DNA of 37,454 bases from Streptomyces sp. SolWspMP-5a-2. GTDB lineage: Bacteria > Actinomycetota > Actinomycetes > Streptomycetales > Streptomycetaceae. Numbering within the stretch: position 1 is the stretch's first letter; every line of letters begins with the position of its first letter. Below the pieces are notes generated by a model. It saw only the letters and a program-made list of their open reading frames with translations, did no database searches and was not told where the DNA came from. The stretch lies in NCBI RefSeq assembly GCF_900091845.1, contig NZ_FMCI01000270.1, positions 1 to 37,454 of the forward strand. Reading direction: 5' to 3'. The position numbers and the translations under genes were made by a program. This document shows, in pieces, positions 15,318-22,195 of this stretch.

Positions 15318-15764
15318 TCAGTCCTCCGGCTGGAACAGCAGCGCCATCCACCGCTCGGGGTGGGCGAGCGGGGTGAACCCGGCCTTCTCGTACACCTCGT
15401 GGGCGTCCTGGGTGGCGAGCAGCACCCGCCGGGGCCCGTAGGGGCGCAGGTGTTCGCGCACCGCGGCCACCAGGGCGCCGCCGATGCCCTTGCCGCGGAC
15501 GGAGCGGTCCACGTAGACGTCGCCGAGCCAGGCGAAGACCGCGAAGTCGGTGACGACCCGCGCGTAGGCCATCTGCTGCCCCGAACCCTCCTCGTACACG
15601 CCGAAGTTGAGGGAGGACGCGATCGCCAGGTCCTGCTTCTCGCGGGGGCGGCCGAGCGCCCAGTAGGCGTCGGTGGAGAGCCAGTGGTGGACGCGGGCGG
15701 CGTCGACGCGGTCGCGGTCGGTGGAGAGCAGGTAGCCGTCGGGGAGGGCCGGGGTGTCGTTCAT
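15318..15764 (-). CDS. GNAT family N-acetyltransferase
   Basis: A 148-residue single-domain acetyltransferase. The acetyl-CoA binding motif A is visible as LGDVYVDRSVRGKGIGGALVAAV (R-x-x-G-x-G: RGKGIG), followed by LATQDAHEVYEKAGF, the usual motif B with the Tyr-Glu-Lys-x-Gly-Phe turn. The N-terminal WALGRPREK segment is shared by a subgroup of small GNATs often annotated as acting on amino compounds; the substrate is unknown. The ATG overlaps the stop of the MocR-type regulator by 4 nt (ATGA), so it is the second gene of that operon, and may be regulated with it. Confidence 0.88.
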   Translation of the reverse strand: MNDTPALPDGYLLSTDRDRVDAARVHHWLSTDAYWALGRPREKQDLAIASSLNFGVYEEGSGQQMAYARVVTDFAVFAWLGDVYVDRSVRGKGIGGALVAAVREHLRPYGPRRVLLATQDAHEVYEKAGFTPLAHPERWMALLFQPED

Positions 15765-17242
15765 GCCGGGAGGTTCGCATCCGGGCCCTGGGACGTCGAC
15801 CGGTTTTCGCCGCGCGTCTCGGCCCAGGCGGCCCGCAGCCGCCGTACGCCCTCGGTGATCTCCGCCGGGCCCGCGACCGCGGCGAAGCTCAACCGGATGT
15901 GCGGGGCCGGGGGTTCGGCGCTGAAGTAGGGGCGGCCCGGGGTGACGGCGACGCCAGCGCGCAGCGCCGCCGAGGCGAGCGCCGTCTCGTCGGTGCCGTC
16001 GGGCAGCCGCAGCCACAGGTGGTAGCCGCCGGACGGGACGTGGGGCAGGGCGAGTTCGGGCAGGTGCAGCCGCAGGGCGGCCGTCATGGTGTCCCGGCGG
16101 TTCTTCAACTCGGCCGCGACGGACCGCAGATGGCGGGGCCAGGCGGGTGAGCCGACGAGTTCGAGCGCGGCCTCCTGGAGCGGCCGGGGGACGAAGAAGG
16201 TGTCGACGACCTGGATGGCGCGCAGCCGCTCCAGGACCGGGCCGCGCGCGGTGAGCGCGCACACCCGGAAGCTGGCGGAGGTGGCCTTGGTGAGGGAGCC
16301 GACGTGGACGACGACGCCGTCCGGGTCGTCGGCGGCCAGCGGGCTCGGCAGCGGCCCGGCGTCCTCGTGGACCAGGCGCCGCACGACGTCGTCCTCGATG
16401 ACGAAGGCCCCGGCCGCGCGGGCGATCCGCAGCACCTCGGGGCGGCGCTCCGGGGCGAGGACGGCGCCGGTCGGGTTCTGGAAGAGGGGCTGGCTGACCA
16501 GGACCCGGGCGCCGGTGGCGCGGAAGGCGTCGGCGAGCAGCGCGGGGCGGACGCCGTGGGCGTCGACCGGGACCGGCACCGGGCGCAGTCCGGCGGAGCG
16601 CGCGATGGCCAGCAGGCCGGGGTAGGTGGGCGACTCGACGAGGACCGGGGCGCCGGGCGGGGCGAGGGCGCGCAGCGCGGTGGTGAGCGCGGACTGGCCG
16701 CCCGCGGTGACCAGCACCTCGGCGGCGGTGACCGCGCCGCCGATGTCCCGCGCGAACCACTCCCGCAGCTCGGGCAGCCCCTCGATCGGCGGCCGCCCCC
16801 AGGCGCCCGGCCTGCGCCCGGCCCGTGCCAGGGCCGCCGCCATCGCCTGCTCGGGCTGGAGCGAGGGGTGCAGATAGCCGCCGTTGAACTCGACGACGCC
16901 CGGGGGCGGCGCGGCCAGCGTCGCCAGCACCCCGGAGGCGTCGACGGTGCGCGGGACGAGGTCGGCGGCGCCGTCCGCGCTGAGGGCGACCTCCTGCCAG
17001 GAGGTGTCGCCGGTGACCCGGGCGGCGGCGGGCGGCTCGGCGCGGTAGGCACCGGCGCCCGGACGGGTGGTCACCAGGCCCTCGGCGGCGAGCTGGGCGA
17101 GGGCGCGGGAGACGGTGACCGGGCTGACCCGGAACCGCTCGATCAGGGCACGGCTCGACGGCAGCTTCTCACCGGGTGAGTAGCGGTCCAGCTCCTGCCG
17201 CAGCTTGCTGGCCAGTTCTCCCACACTGCTACTCTCGTACAT
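15761..17242 (-). CDS. MocR-type regulator (GntR winged helix fused to PLP aminotransferase domain)
   Basis: A 493-residue protein. Residues about 8-66 are a GntR winged helix (ELASKLRQELDRY, LPSSRALIERFRVSPVTVSR, LVTTRPGAGAY). From about residue 85 on it is a fold-type I aminotransferase domain: VTAGGQSALTTALRALA, ESPTYPGLL, SQPLFQNPTGAVL, and the PLP lysine in VGSLTKATSASFRVCA. MocR proteins use PLP or its adducts as effector and often control a divergent transporter or biosynthetic gene. Here the divergent gene is an EamA transporter whose start codon overlaps this one in the tetranucleotide CATG. The MYESSS start was chosen because it gives the full winged helix and lies next to the inverted repeat. 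Effector unknown. Confidence 0.92.
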   Translation of the reverse strand: MYESSSVGELASKLRQELDRYSPGEKLPSSRALIERFRVSPVTVSRALAQLAAEGLVTTRPGAGAYRAEPPAAARVTGDTSWQEVALSADGAADLVPRTVDASGVLATLAAPPPGVVEFNGGYLHPSLQPEQAMAAALARAGRRPGAWGRPPIEGLPELREWFARDIGGAVTAAEVLVTAGGQSALTTALRALAPPGAPVLVESPTYPGLLAIARSAGLRPVPVPVDAHGVRPALLADAFRATGARVLVSQPLFQNPTGAVLAPERRPEVLRIARAAGAFVIEDDVVRRLVHEDAGPLPSPLAADDPDGVVVHVGSLTKATSASFRVCALTARGPVLERLRAIQVVDTFFVPRPLQEAALELVGSPAWPRHLRSVAAELKNRRDTMTAALRLHLPELALPHVPSGGYHLWLRLPDGTDETALASAALRAGVAVTPGRPYFSAEPPAPHIRLSFAAVAGPAEITEGVRRLRAAWAETRGENRSTSQGPDANLPA

Positions 17243-17263
17243 GAGAACCCAGAGTAGCGCTAC
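17228..17263. promoter_or_regulatory. Candidate MocR operator with face-to-face leaderless promoters
   Basis: GCTACTCT (17228-17235) and AGAGTAGC (17251-17258) form an 8-bp perfect inverted repeat with a 15-bp centre that contains both start codons. A third half site completes the 10-bp palindrome GTAGCGCTAC (17254-17263). Each arm also supplies a TACTCT -10-like hexamer, one per strand, placed 5 nt before the plus-strand ATG and 8 nt before the minus-strand ATG. A site for the divergent MocR regulator is the simplest reading. Confidence 0.6.
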
Positions 17264-18158
17264 CGCGCCGACTGCGATAGCGGTGAACAGCCCGGTCCCG
17301 CCGGCCGCCGCGGGCACCGCCCAGGCCGCCCTGGGCGTCGTCGCCTTCTCCCTCACCTTCCCCGCCACCGCCTGGGGCCTGGAGGGCTTCGGCCCCTGGG
17401 CGCTGGTCGCGCTGCGCTCCGTGCTGGCCGCGGTGATCGCGGGCGGCTGTCTGCTGGCGCTGCGCGTGCGGCTCCCGGCGCGCGAGCACCGGCCCGGTCT
17501 CGTGGTGGTCGCCCTCGGGGTCGTCGTCGGCTTCCCGCTGCTCACCACGCTCGCCCTGCGGACCTCGACCACCGCGCACGCGGCCGTCGTGGTGGGGCTG
17601 CTGCCGCTGACCACCGCGGTCTTCTCCGCGCTGCGGACGGGCGCCAGGCCCTCGCGCGCCTTCTGGGCGGCTGCGGTCGCGGGCGCCGCCGCGGTGATCG
17701 CCTTCACCGTGCAGCAGAGCGGCGGAGCGCTGACCGGCGCCGACCTCTATCTCTTCGGGGCGCTGCTGGTGTGCGCGGCCGGGTACACCGAGGGCGGGCG
17801 GCTGGCCCGGGTGATGCCGGGCTGGCAGGTCATCGGCTGGGCGCTGGTGCTGTGCCTGCCGCTGGCGGTGCCCGCGGCCGCCGTCGCCCTGGCGCACGAG
17901 CCGGTGCGGCTGACCGCGCACAGCGTGCTGGGGCTGGTGTGGGTGGCGGCCGTCTCGCAGTTCCTCGGCCTGGTCGTCTGGTACCGGGGCATGGCCGCGA
18001 TCGGCATCCCGCGGGCCAGCCAGCTCCAACTGGCGCAGCCGCTGCTGACGTTGGTCTGGTCGGTGCTGCTGCTCGGCGAGCACCTGACGGTGGCGGCGCC
18101 GCTGACCGCCGTCGCCGTCCTGGTCTGCATCGCGGTCACCCAGCGCTCCAGGACCTGA
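17241..18158 (+). CDS. EamA (DMT superfamily) transporter
   Basis: A 305-residue protein with ten hydrophobic helices in two EamA repeats. Recognisable features include FPATAWGLEGFGPWALVALR in the first repeat and IPRASQLQLAQPLLTLVWSV followed by GEHLT in the second, the normal RhaT/DMT pattern. It probably exports a small metabolite or amino-acid-like compound. It is transcribed away from the MocR regulator, which is the likely controller. The start ATG at 17241 overlaps the regulator's ATG; a GTG at 17283 (before NSPVPP) is an alternative that would still keep all helices, but it has no Shine-Dalgarno. Confidence 0.9.
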   Translation: MRTQSSATAPTAIAVNSPVPPAAAGTAQAALGVVAFSLTFPATAWGLEGFGPWALVALRSVLAAVIAGGCLLALRVRLPAREHRPGLVVVALGVVVGFPLLTTLALRTSTTAHAAVVVGLLPLTTAVFSALRTGARPSRAFWAAAVAGAAAVIAFTVQQSGGALTGADLYLFGALLVCAAGYTEGGRLARVMPGWQVIGWALVLCLPLAVPAAAVALAHEPVRLTAHSVLGLVWVAAVSQFLGLVVWYRGMAAIGIPRASQLQLAQPLLTLVWSVLLLGEHLTVAAPLTAVAVLVCIAVTQRSRT

Positions 18159-18183
18159 CCCGCGCGCCCGGCCGCCGTAGACT
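18155..18183 (+). promoter_or_regulatory. Vegetative-type promoter of the DUF1918 gene
   Basis: CTGACC (18155-18160), a 17-bp spacer and TAGACT (18178-18183). The expected start is about 30 nt before the ATG, leaving room for the strong Shine-Dalgarno GAGGAGG. The -35 overlaps the stop codon of the EamA gene. Confidence 0.75.
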
Positions 18184-18218
18184 CGAGAGTGCTCCCGCAC
18201 ACGTGAGGAGGCGCCGAG

Positions 18219-18407
18219 ATGCACGCGATCGTGGGCGACCGGCTCGTCCAGCACGGCAGGGTGGTCGGGCAGCCGGACCGGGTGGGCGAGATCGTCGAGG
18301 TCCTGGGCCCGCGGGGCGACCCGCCGTACCGGGTCCGCTTCGAGGACGGCCGCGAGCACGTCTGCTCGCCGGGCCCCGACACGGAGATCCGCCACCCGCA
18401 GCGATGA
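18219..18407 (+). CDS. DUF1918 domain protein
   Basis: A 62-residue protein. The whole length is the DUF1918 domain, a small SH3-like barrel: VGDRLVQHG, a conserved GEIVEVLGPRG, and PPYRVRFEDGREHVCSPG. It is common in actinomycetes with no established function; the fold suggests nucleic acid or protein binding. GAGGAGG lies 8-9 nt before the ATG. The 3' end of this gene is duplicated downstream as decaying copies (18371-18540). Confidence 0.88.
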   Translation: MHAIVGDRLVQHGRVVGQPDRVGEIVEVLGPRGDPPYRVRFEDGREHVCSPGPDTEIRHPQR

Positions 18408-18540
18408 CCCCCCGGGACCGGCACGAAGACCCGCCAACCGCAGCCATGCCCCCGGGGAGCGGCACGGAGACCCGCCTCCCGCAGCCATGACCCCCGGAGA
18501 CCGGCACGAAGACCGGTATGGAGACCCGCCACCGGCGGTG
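18371..18540 (+). repeat. Decaying tandem copies of the DUF1918 gene tail
   Basis: The last bases of the gene together with its stop region recur three more times, with units starting at 18371, 18414, 18455 and 18496 (spacing 43, 41 and 41). Each contains a version of GGCACGAAGACCCGCC and GCAGCCATGA. Only the first copy is coding; the others lie in the intergenic space before the convergent gene. Confidence 0.8.
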
Positions 18541-18594
18541 ACGCCCCGGCTCAACCGCACGCGCGCCGACCGCCGTTGAGCCGACCGGACCCGC

Positions 18595-18724
18595 GCACCG
18601 GCCACGGGTGGGTCAGCCGGGCACACGCACCGGCGGCCGCGAGGTCGGGTGGGCGCACCGGCCACTGGTGAGTCAACCGGTGGGTCACCCGGGCCCGCGC
18701 ACCGGCCACGGGTGGGTCAGCCGG
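18595..18724. repeat. Three 26-bp dispersed direct repeats
   Basis: GCACCGGCCACGGGTGGGTC and the six bases after it occur at 18595-18620 and, unchanged, at 18699-18724; a third copy with three differences is at 18655-18680. Together with the array just upstream they fill the 341-bp gap between the DUF1918 gene and the convergent hydrolase gene. I see no gene there. Confidence 0.8.
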
Positions 18725-18748
18725 GCGCGCGCCCCGCCCGCCGGGAGG

Positions 18749-20002
18749 TCAGTCAGGCGCCCGCACCGATCGTCGGTAGTGGTCGGCGACCAGCCGGGCC
18801 ATCGCGCCCGACGGGTCCGCCGCCACGTCCTTGGCGGCGAAGAAGACGTGCCCGCGCGCCTGCGGGTACTTCTTCGCCAGCGTGAGGTGCCGGGACAGCT
18901 CCGCCGGGTCCTGCCAGGCGGCGGGCTGGGCCGGGTCGCCCGCCTTGTAGAGCGCCTCGCCGATGTAGAGGCGGGTCTTCGAGCCCCGCGCCACCCCGGC
19001 CCACCACTCCAGCAGCTTCGCGTAGTCCGCGGCCTGGAAGCCGATGTTCCAGTAGATCTGCGGGACGACGTAGTCGATCCAGCCCTTCTCGACCCAGGTC
19101 CTGGTGTCCGCCGCGAGGTCGTCGTAGGTCTGGACGCCCGCCGAGGTGTCCGAACCGCGCGGGTCGGTGGCCGCGTTGCGCCACACCGCGAACGGGCTGA
19201 CGCCGAACGCGGTGCCCGGCCGGATCCGCGCCACCCTGGTCGCCGTCTCGCGCACCAGGCGGTCGATGTTGTCCCGGCGCCAGGCCGCCCGGTTCGGGAA
19301 GCCCGCGCCGTGGCGGTCGTAGGCCGCGTCGTCGTCGAAGGTCTGTCCGGCCACCGGGTACGGGTAGAAGTAGTCGTCGAAGTGGACCGCGTCGACCGGG
19401 TACCTGCGCACCGCGTCCGTCATCGCGTCCTGGACGAACGCCCGCACCTCGGGCAGCCCCGGGTTGTAGTAGAGCTTCCCGCCGTAGGGGACCACCCAGT
19501 CGGGGTGGCGGCGCGCGGGGTGCGAGGCGACCAGCCGGCCCGGGTCGGTGTGGTTGGCGATCCGGTACGGGTTGAACCAGGCGTGCAGTTCGAGACCGCG
19601 CGCGTGCGCCTCGGCCACCGCCGTCCCCAGCGGGTCCCAGCCCGGGTCCTCGCCCTGCCGCCCGGTGAGGTACTGCGACCACGGCTCGTAGGGCGAGGGC
19701 CAGAGCGCGTCGGCCGTCGGACGCACCTGGAAGATCACGGTGTTGAGCCGGTCGCGGACCGCCGTGTCGAGCAGCGCGAGCAGCTCCGCGCGCTGCTGCC
19801 CTGCGGTGAGACCCGGACGTGAGGGCCAGTCCCGGTTGGCCACGGTCGCCACCCACATCCCGCGCATCTCGGCGGTGGCCCGCCCGCGCCCCGGGCCGCG
19901 CCCCGGCCCGTGCCCGCGCGCGTCGCCCGCCGTCGCGTCCGGCGTGAACACGAGCGTCGACAGCGCGGCCGCGGTGAAGGCCCGGCGTGTCACTCGTCCC
20001 AT
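18749..20002 (-). CDS. Family 10-like glycosyl hydrolase (GHL10), Tat-type export signal
   Basis: A 417-residue protein. The N-terminus RVTRRAFTAAALST has a twin arginine followed by a hydrophobic stretch, a likely Tat signal, cleaved near ATAGD. The rest is the GHL10 (YngK-like) catalytic domain: MRGMWVATVANRDWPS, FQVRPTADALWPS, GLELHAWFNPYR, the acidic VDAVHFDDYFYPY, VSPFAVWRN and VPQIYWNIGF. Members are predicted TIM-barrel hydrolases of cell-wall or other extracellular glycans; the exact substrate is unknown. GGGGGTG precedes the ATG. It is divergent from the 3-hydroxybutyryl-CoA dehydrogenase gene, with no operon partner. Confidence 0.9.
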   Translation of the reverse strand: MGRVTRRAFTAAALSTLVFTPDATAGDARGHGPGRGPGRGRATAEMRGMWVATVANRDWPSRPGLTAGQQRAELLALLDTAVRDRLNTVIFQVRPTADALWPSPYEPWSQYLTGRQGEDPGWDPLGTAVAEAHARGLELHAWFNPYRIANHTDPGRLVASHPARRHPDWVVPYGGKLYYNPGLPEVRAFVQDAMTDAVRRYPVDAVHFDDYFYPYPVAGQTFDDDAAYDRHGAGFPNRAAWRRDNIDRLVRETATRVARIRPGTAFGVSPFAVWRNAATDPRGSDTSAGVQTYDDLAADTRTWVEKGWIDYVVPQIYWNIGFQAADYAKLLEWWAGVARGSKTRLYIGEALYKAGDPAQPAAWQDPAELSRHLTLAKKYPQARGHVFFAAKDVAADPSGAMARLVADHYRRSVRAPD

Positions 20003-20114
20003 CTGCGCACCCCCAGGAACCGTGCGGCACCGCCCGTCACGGACCGCCTCCGGGCCAGCATGCCCGACCCCTGCGGTCGATCATCGATACTTGGGAGTAA
20101 CGTGCACGATCGGA

Positions 20115-20140
20115 GCAGGCGCCGCGCGAGCGGCGCCTGC
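20115..20140 (+). other. Perfect hairpin in the leader of the hydroxybutyryl-CoA dehydrogenase gene
   Basis: GCAGGCGCCG (20115-20124) pairs with CGGCGCCTGC (20131-20140) around a 6-nt loop. It lies 30 nt upstream of the start codon in a 168-bp divergent intergenic region. It could be an mRNA stabiliser, an operator or a terminator remnant; I cannot decide. Confidence 0.5.
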
Positions 20141-20170
20141 CGCACCCGTGGAATCAGCGAAAGGGACGAT

Positions 20171-21046
20171 GTGACGGACATCCCGTCGGGAGACATCGGG
20201 CGCGTCGGCGTGGTCGGCTGCGGCCAGATGGGAGCGGGCATCGCCGAGGTGTGCGCCCGGTCAGGTCTGCATGTGCGGGTCGCCGAGACGACCGGGGAGG
20301 CCCTGGAGATCGGCCGCACCCGGCTGCTGAACTCGCTGACCAGGGCCGCCGAACGCGGCAAGATCAGCGAAGCCGAGCGGGACGACACCCTGGCCAGGCT
20401 CAGCTTCACCACCGACCTCGGCGAGTTCGCCGACCGGGACCTGGTGATCGAGGCGGTCGTCGAGAACGAGCAGGTGAAGACGGAGATCTTCCAGGTCCTG
20501 GACCAGGTGGTGACCCGCCCGGACGCGATCCTCGCCTCCAACACCTCGTCGATCCCGCTGGTGAAGCTCGCGGTCGCCACCTCGCGCCCCGACCAGGTCA
20601 TCGGCATCCACTTCTTCAACCCGGCTCCGGTGCAGAAGCTCGTCGAGCTGATCCCGGCGCTGACCACCTCCGAGGGCACCATCGGCCGCGCCCAGCTCTT
20701 CGCCGAGAAGCTGCTCGGCAAGCACGCGATCCGCGCCCAGGACCGCTCCGGGTTCGTCGTCAACGCGCTGCTCGTGCCGTACCTGCTCTCCGCGATCCGG
20801 ATGTTCGAGTCGGGCATCGCCGGGCGCGACGACATCGACAACGGCATGGAGCTGGGCTGCGCCCACCCGATGGGCCCGCTCAGGCTCGCCGACCTGATCG
20901 GCCTGGACACCATCGTGTCGATCGCCAACTCGATGTACGACGAGTACAAGGAGCCGCTGTACGCCGCTCCCCCGCTGCTCCAGCGGATGGTGGACGCGGG
21001 ACGGCTGGGCCGGAAGACCAACTCGGGCTTCTACAGCTACGGGTGA
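20171..21046 (+). CDS. 3-hydroxybutyryl-CoA dehydrogenase
   Basis: A 291-residue NAD(P)-dependent dehydrogenase that interconverts acetoacetyl-CoA and 3-hydroxybutyryl-CoA. The Rossmann loop GVVGCGQMGAGIAEV (G-x-G-x-x-G), DLVIEAVVEN, SNTSSIPL, the signature HFFNPAPVQKLVELI with the catalytic His, and the C-terminal domain with DRSGFVVNALLVPYL and GRKTNSGFYSY are all present. The start is GTG behind AAGGGAC, giving a normal full-length protein; the longer frame upstream runs through the hairpin and lacks homology. In Streptomyces such enzymes feed butyryl- and ethylmalonyl-CoA pathways used for acetate assimilation and polyketide precursors. It is followed by a strong terminator, so it is monocistronic. 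Confidence 0.93.
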   Translation: MTDIPSGDIGRVGVVGCGQMGAGIAEVCARSGLHVRVAETTGEALEIGRTRLLNSLTRAAERGKISEAERDDTLARLSFTTDLGEFADRDLVIEAVVENEQVKTEIFQVLDQVVTRPDAILASNTSSIPLVKLAVATSRPDQVIGIHFFNPAPVQKLVELIPALTTSEGTIGRAQLFAEKLLGKHAIRAQDRSGFVVNALLVPYLLSAIRMFESGIAGRDDIDNGMELGCAHPMGPLRLADLIGLDTIVSIANSMYDEYKEPLYAAPPLLQRMVDAGRLGRKTNSGFYSYG

Positions 21047-21073
21047 CCGTTTTCGGCCACCCTGTGTGACGAA

Positions 21074-21106
21074 CGGGCCCGGCACCTGGATCAGGTGCCG
21101 GGCCCG
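21074..21106 (+). terminator. Strong hairpin terminator after the dehydrogenase gene
   Basis: A perfect 15-bp GC-rich stem (21074-21088 with 21092-21106) around a 3-nt loop, 27 nt after the stop codon. It lacks a U-tract, as usual in this group. Confidence 0.85.
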
Positions 21107-21238
21107 CCGTATTCACACGCCGTGTGCGCGCCGGGCACGCATATGCCCTACGCACACGCTCCCCACGCGCCCACCAGGCGAGTTGACTCATCATGCGCGT
21201 GCAAGGGATGTGTGACGACTACGGAAAGGAGTGGACCC

Positions 21239-21496
21239 GTGACCGCCGAACCCGAGCATCCCGTGGTCCATGGAGAACTCGCAGAGTTACGGCGCCGCCT
21301 CGATGTCGCGTACGCGCGCGTCGAGGGCGGACTGGCGTTGCTCAACCACCGTACGGAGGAGACCGGCAAGGAGGTCGACGATCTGACGGCCCGGATCAGC
21401 GCACTGGAGCACGCCCGCTGGCCGCTGCCCGCGGTCGCGGCGCTGACGTCGTTGGGCGCGCTCGTCGTGACGGTCTGGCAGGTCCTGGGCCGCTGA
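21239..21496 (+). CDS. Small coiled-coil membrane protein with a TTA codon
   Basis: An 85-residue protein not assigned to a named family. Residues 12-58 are charged and heptad-like (ELAELRRRLDVAYARVEG, then TGKEVDDLTARISALE), suggesting a coiled coil. Residues 63-82 are hydrophobic and form one C-terminal helix (PLPAVAALTSLGALVVTVWQ), so it should be tail-anchored with its N-terminus in the cytoplasm. The start GTG is preceded by GGAAAGGAG. Codon 17 (21287-21289) is TTA, the rarest Streptomyces codon, read by the bldA tRNA, so translation may be limited to late growth. It converges on the Nudix gene. Confidence 0.72.
   Translation: MTAEPEHPVVHGELAELRRRLDVAYARVEGGLALLNHRTEETGKEVDDLTARISALEHARWPLPAVAALTSLGALVVTVWQVLGR
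21287..21289 (+). promoter_or_regulatory. TTA (bldA-dependent) codon in the coiled-coil membrane protein gene
   Basis: In frame with the GTG at 21239; Leu17 is coded TTA. TTA codons in Streptomyces normally place a gene under developmental control by the bldA leucyl-tRNA. Confidence 0.75.
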
Positions 21497-21529
21497 GGCA
21501 CCAGGACCCGGTGGGACGGCCGCGGGGGG

Positions 21530-22075
21530 TCAGGACACGGTGTCCTGTCCGAGCCTGAGATGGTGCAGGAGCAACAGTGCCGCCGCCATGTTGGCGGCCG
21601 GGACCTCGCCGCGGACGACCATGTCGGGGACGAGCTTGAGCGGGACCCACTCCCGGCGGTCCGACTCGAAGTCGTCCACGGGGTGCCCGATGTACTCGCC
21701 CTCGTCGGCCCAGTAGATGTGGTGCCGGGCGTCGGTGAGCCCGTTGGACGGCTCCACGCTCATCAGGTGGCGCAGAGGCCCCGGCCGCCAGCCGGTCTCC
21801 TCCTCCAGTTCCCTGGCCGCCGCGTACGCGATGTCCTCGCCGTCCTCCACGACCCCGGCCGCCAGTTCCCACCCCCAGCTGTCGGTGATGAAGCGGTGGC
21901 GCCACAGGAGGAGGACCTCGTTGGCCTGGTTGACCACCGTGGCCACGGCGACGGGCCGCAGCCGGATGAGGAAGTGATCCAGATGGCGGCCGTCGGGGAG
22001 TTCGACGTCCGCCAGGTTGACCCTGAACCAGCGGTTTGAGTACACAGTTTGTTCGTTCTGTTTCGTCCACTGCAC
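21530..22075 (-). CDS. Nudix hydrolase (ADP-ribose pyrophosphatase-like)
   Basis: A 181-residue protein with a full Nudix box, starting GVVEDGEDIAYAAARELEEE and ending TGW, matching G-x5-E-x7-R-E-U-x-E-E-x-G-U. The N-terminal part has the two-strand platform typical of ADP-ribose/NDP-sugar pyrophosphatases (VYSNRWFRVNLADVELPDG), and the region after the box has HHIYWADEGEY. It should hydrolyse a nucleoside diphosphate linked to another group; the substrate cannot be fixed. The GTG at 22075 was chosen because GAAGGTGG stands at proper spacing; 22 more upstream residues in frame (Cys-rich) are unlikely to be translated. It lies downstream of the HTH/TPR regulator on the same strand. Confidence 0.9.
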   Translation of the reverse strand: MQWTKQNEQTVYSNRWFRVNLADVELPDGRHLDHFLIRLRPVAVATVVNQANEVLLLWRHRFITDSWGWELAAGVVEDGEDIAYAAARELEEETGWRPGPLRHLMSVEPSNGLTDARHHIYWADEGEYIGHPVDDFESDRREWVPLKLVPDMVVRGEVPAANMAAALLLLHHLRLGQDTVS

Positions 22076-22195
22076 GGTTCTGCCACCTTCCGCCGAGTAA
22101 GTGGCAATATCGCAGCAGGAACGACAACGCAGCAGGCGCACGGGAAGCGGCGCCCGGCGCAGCCGCGGGCGCAGTGGACCCCGGGACCGCGCCCG

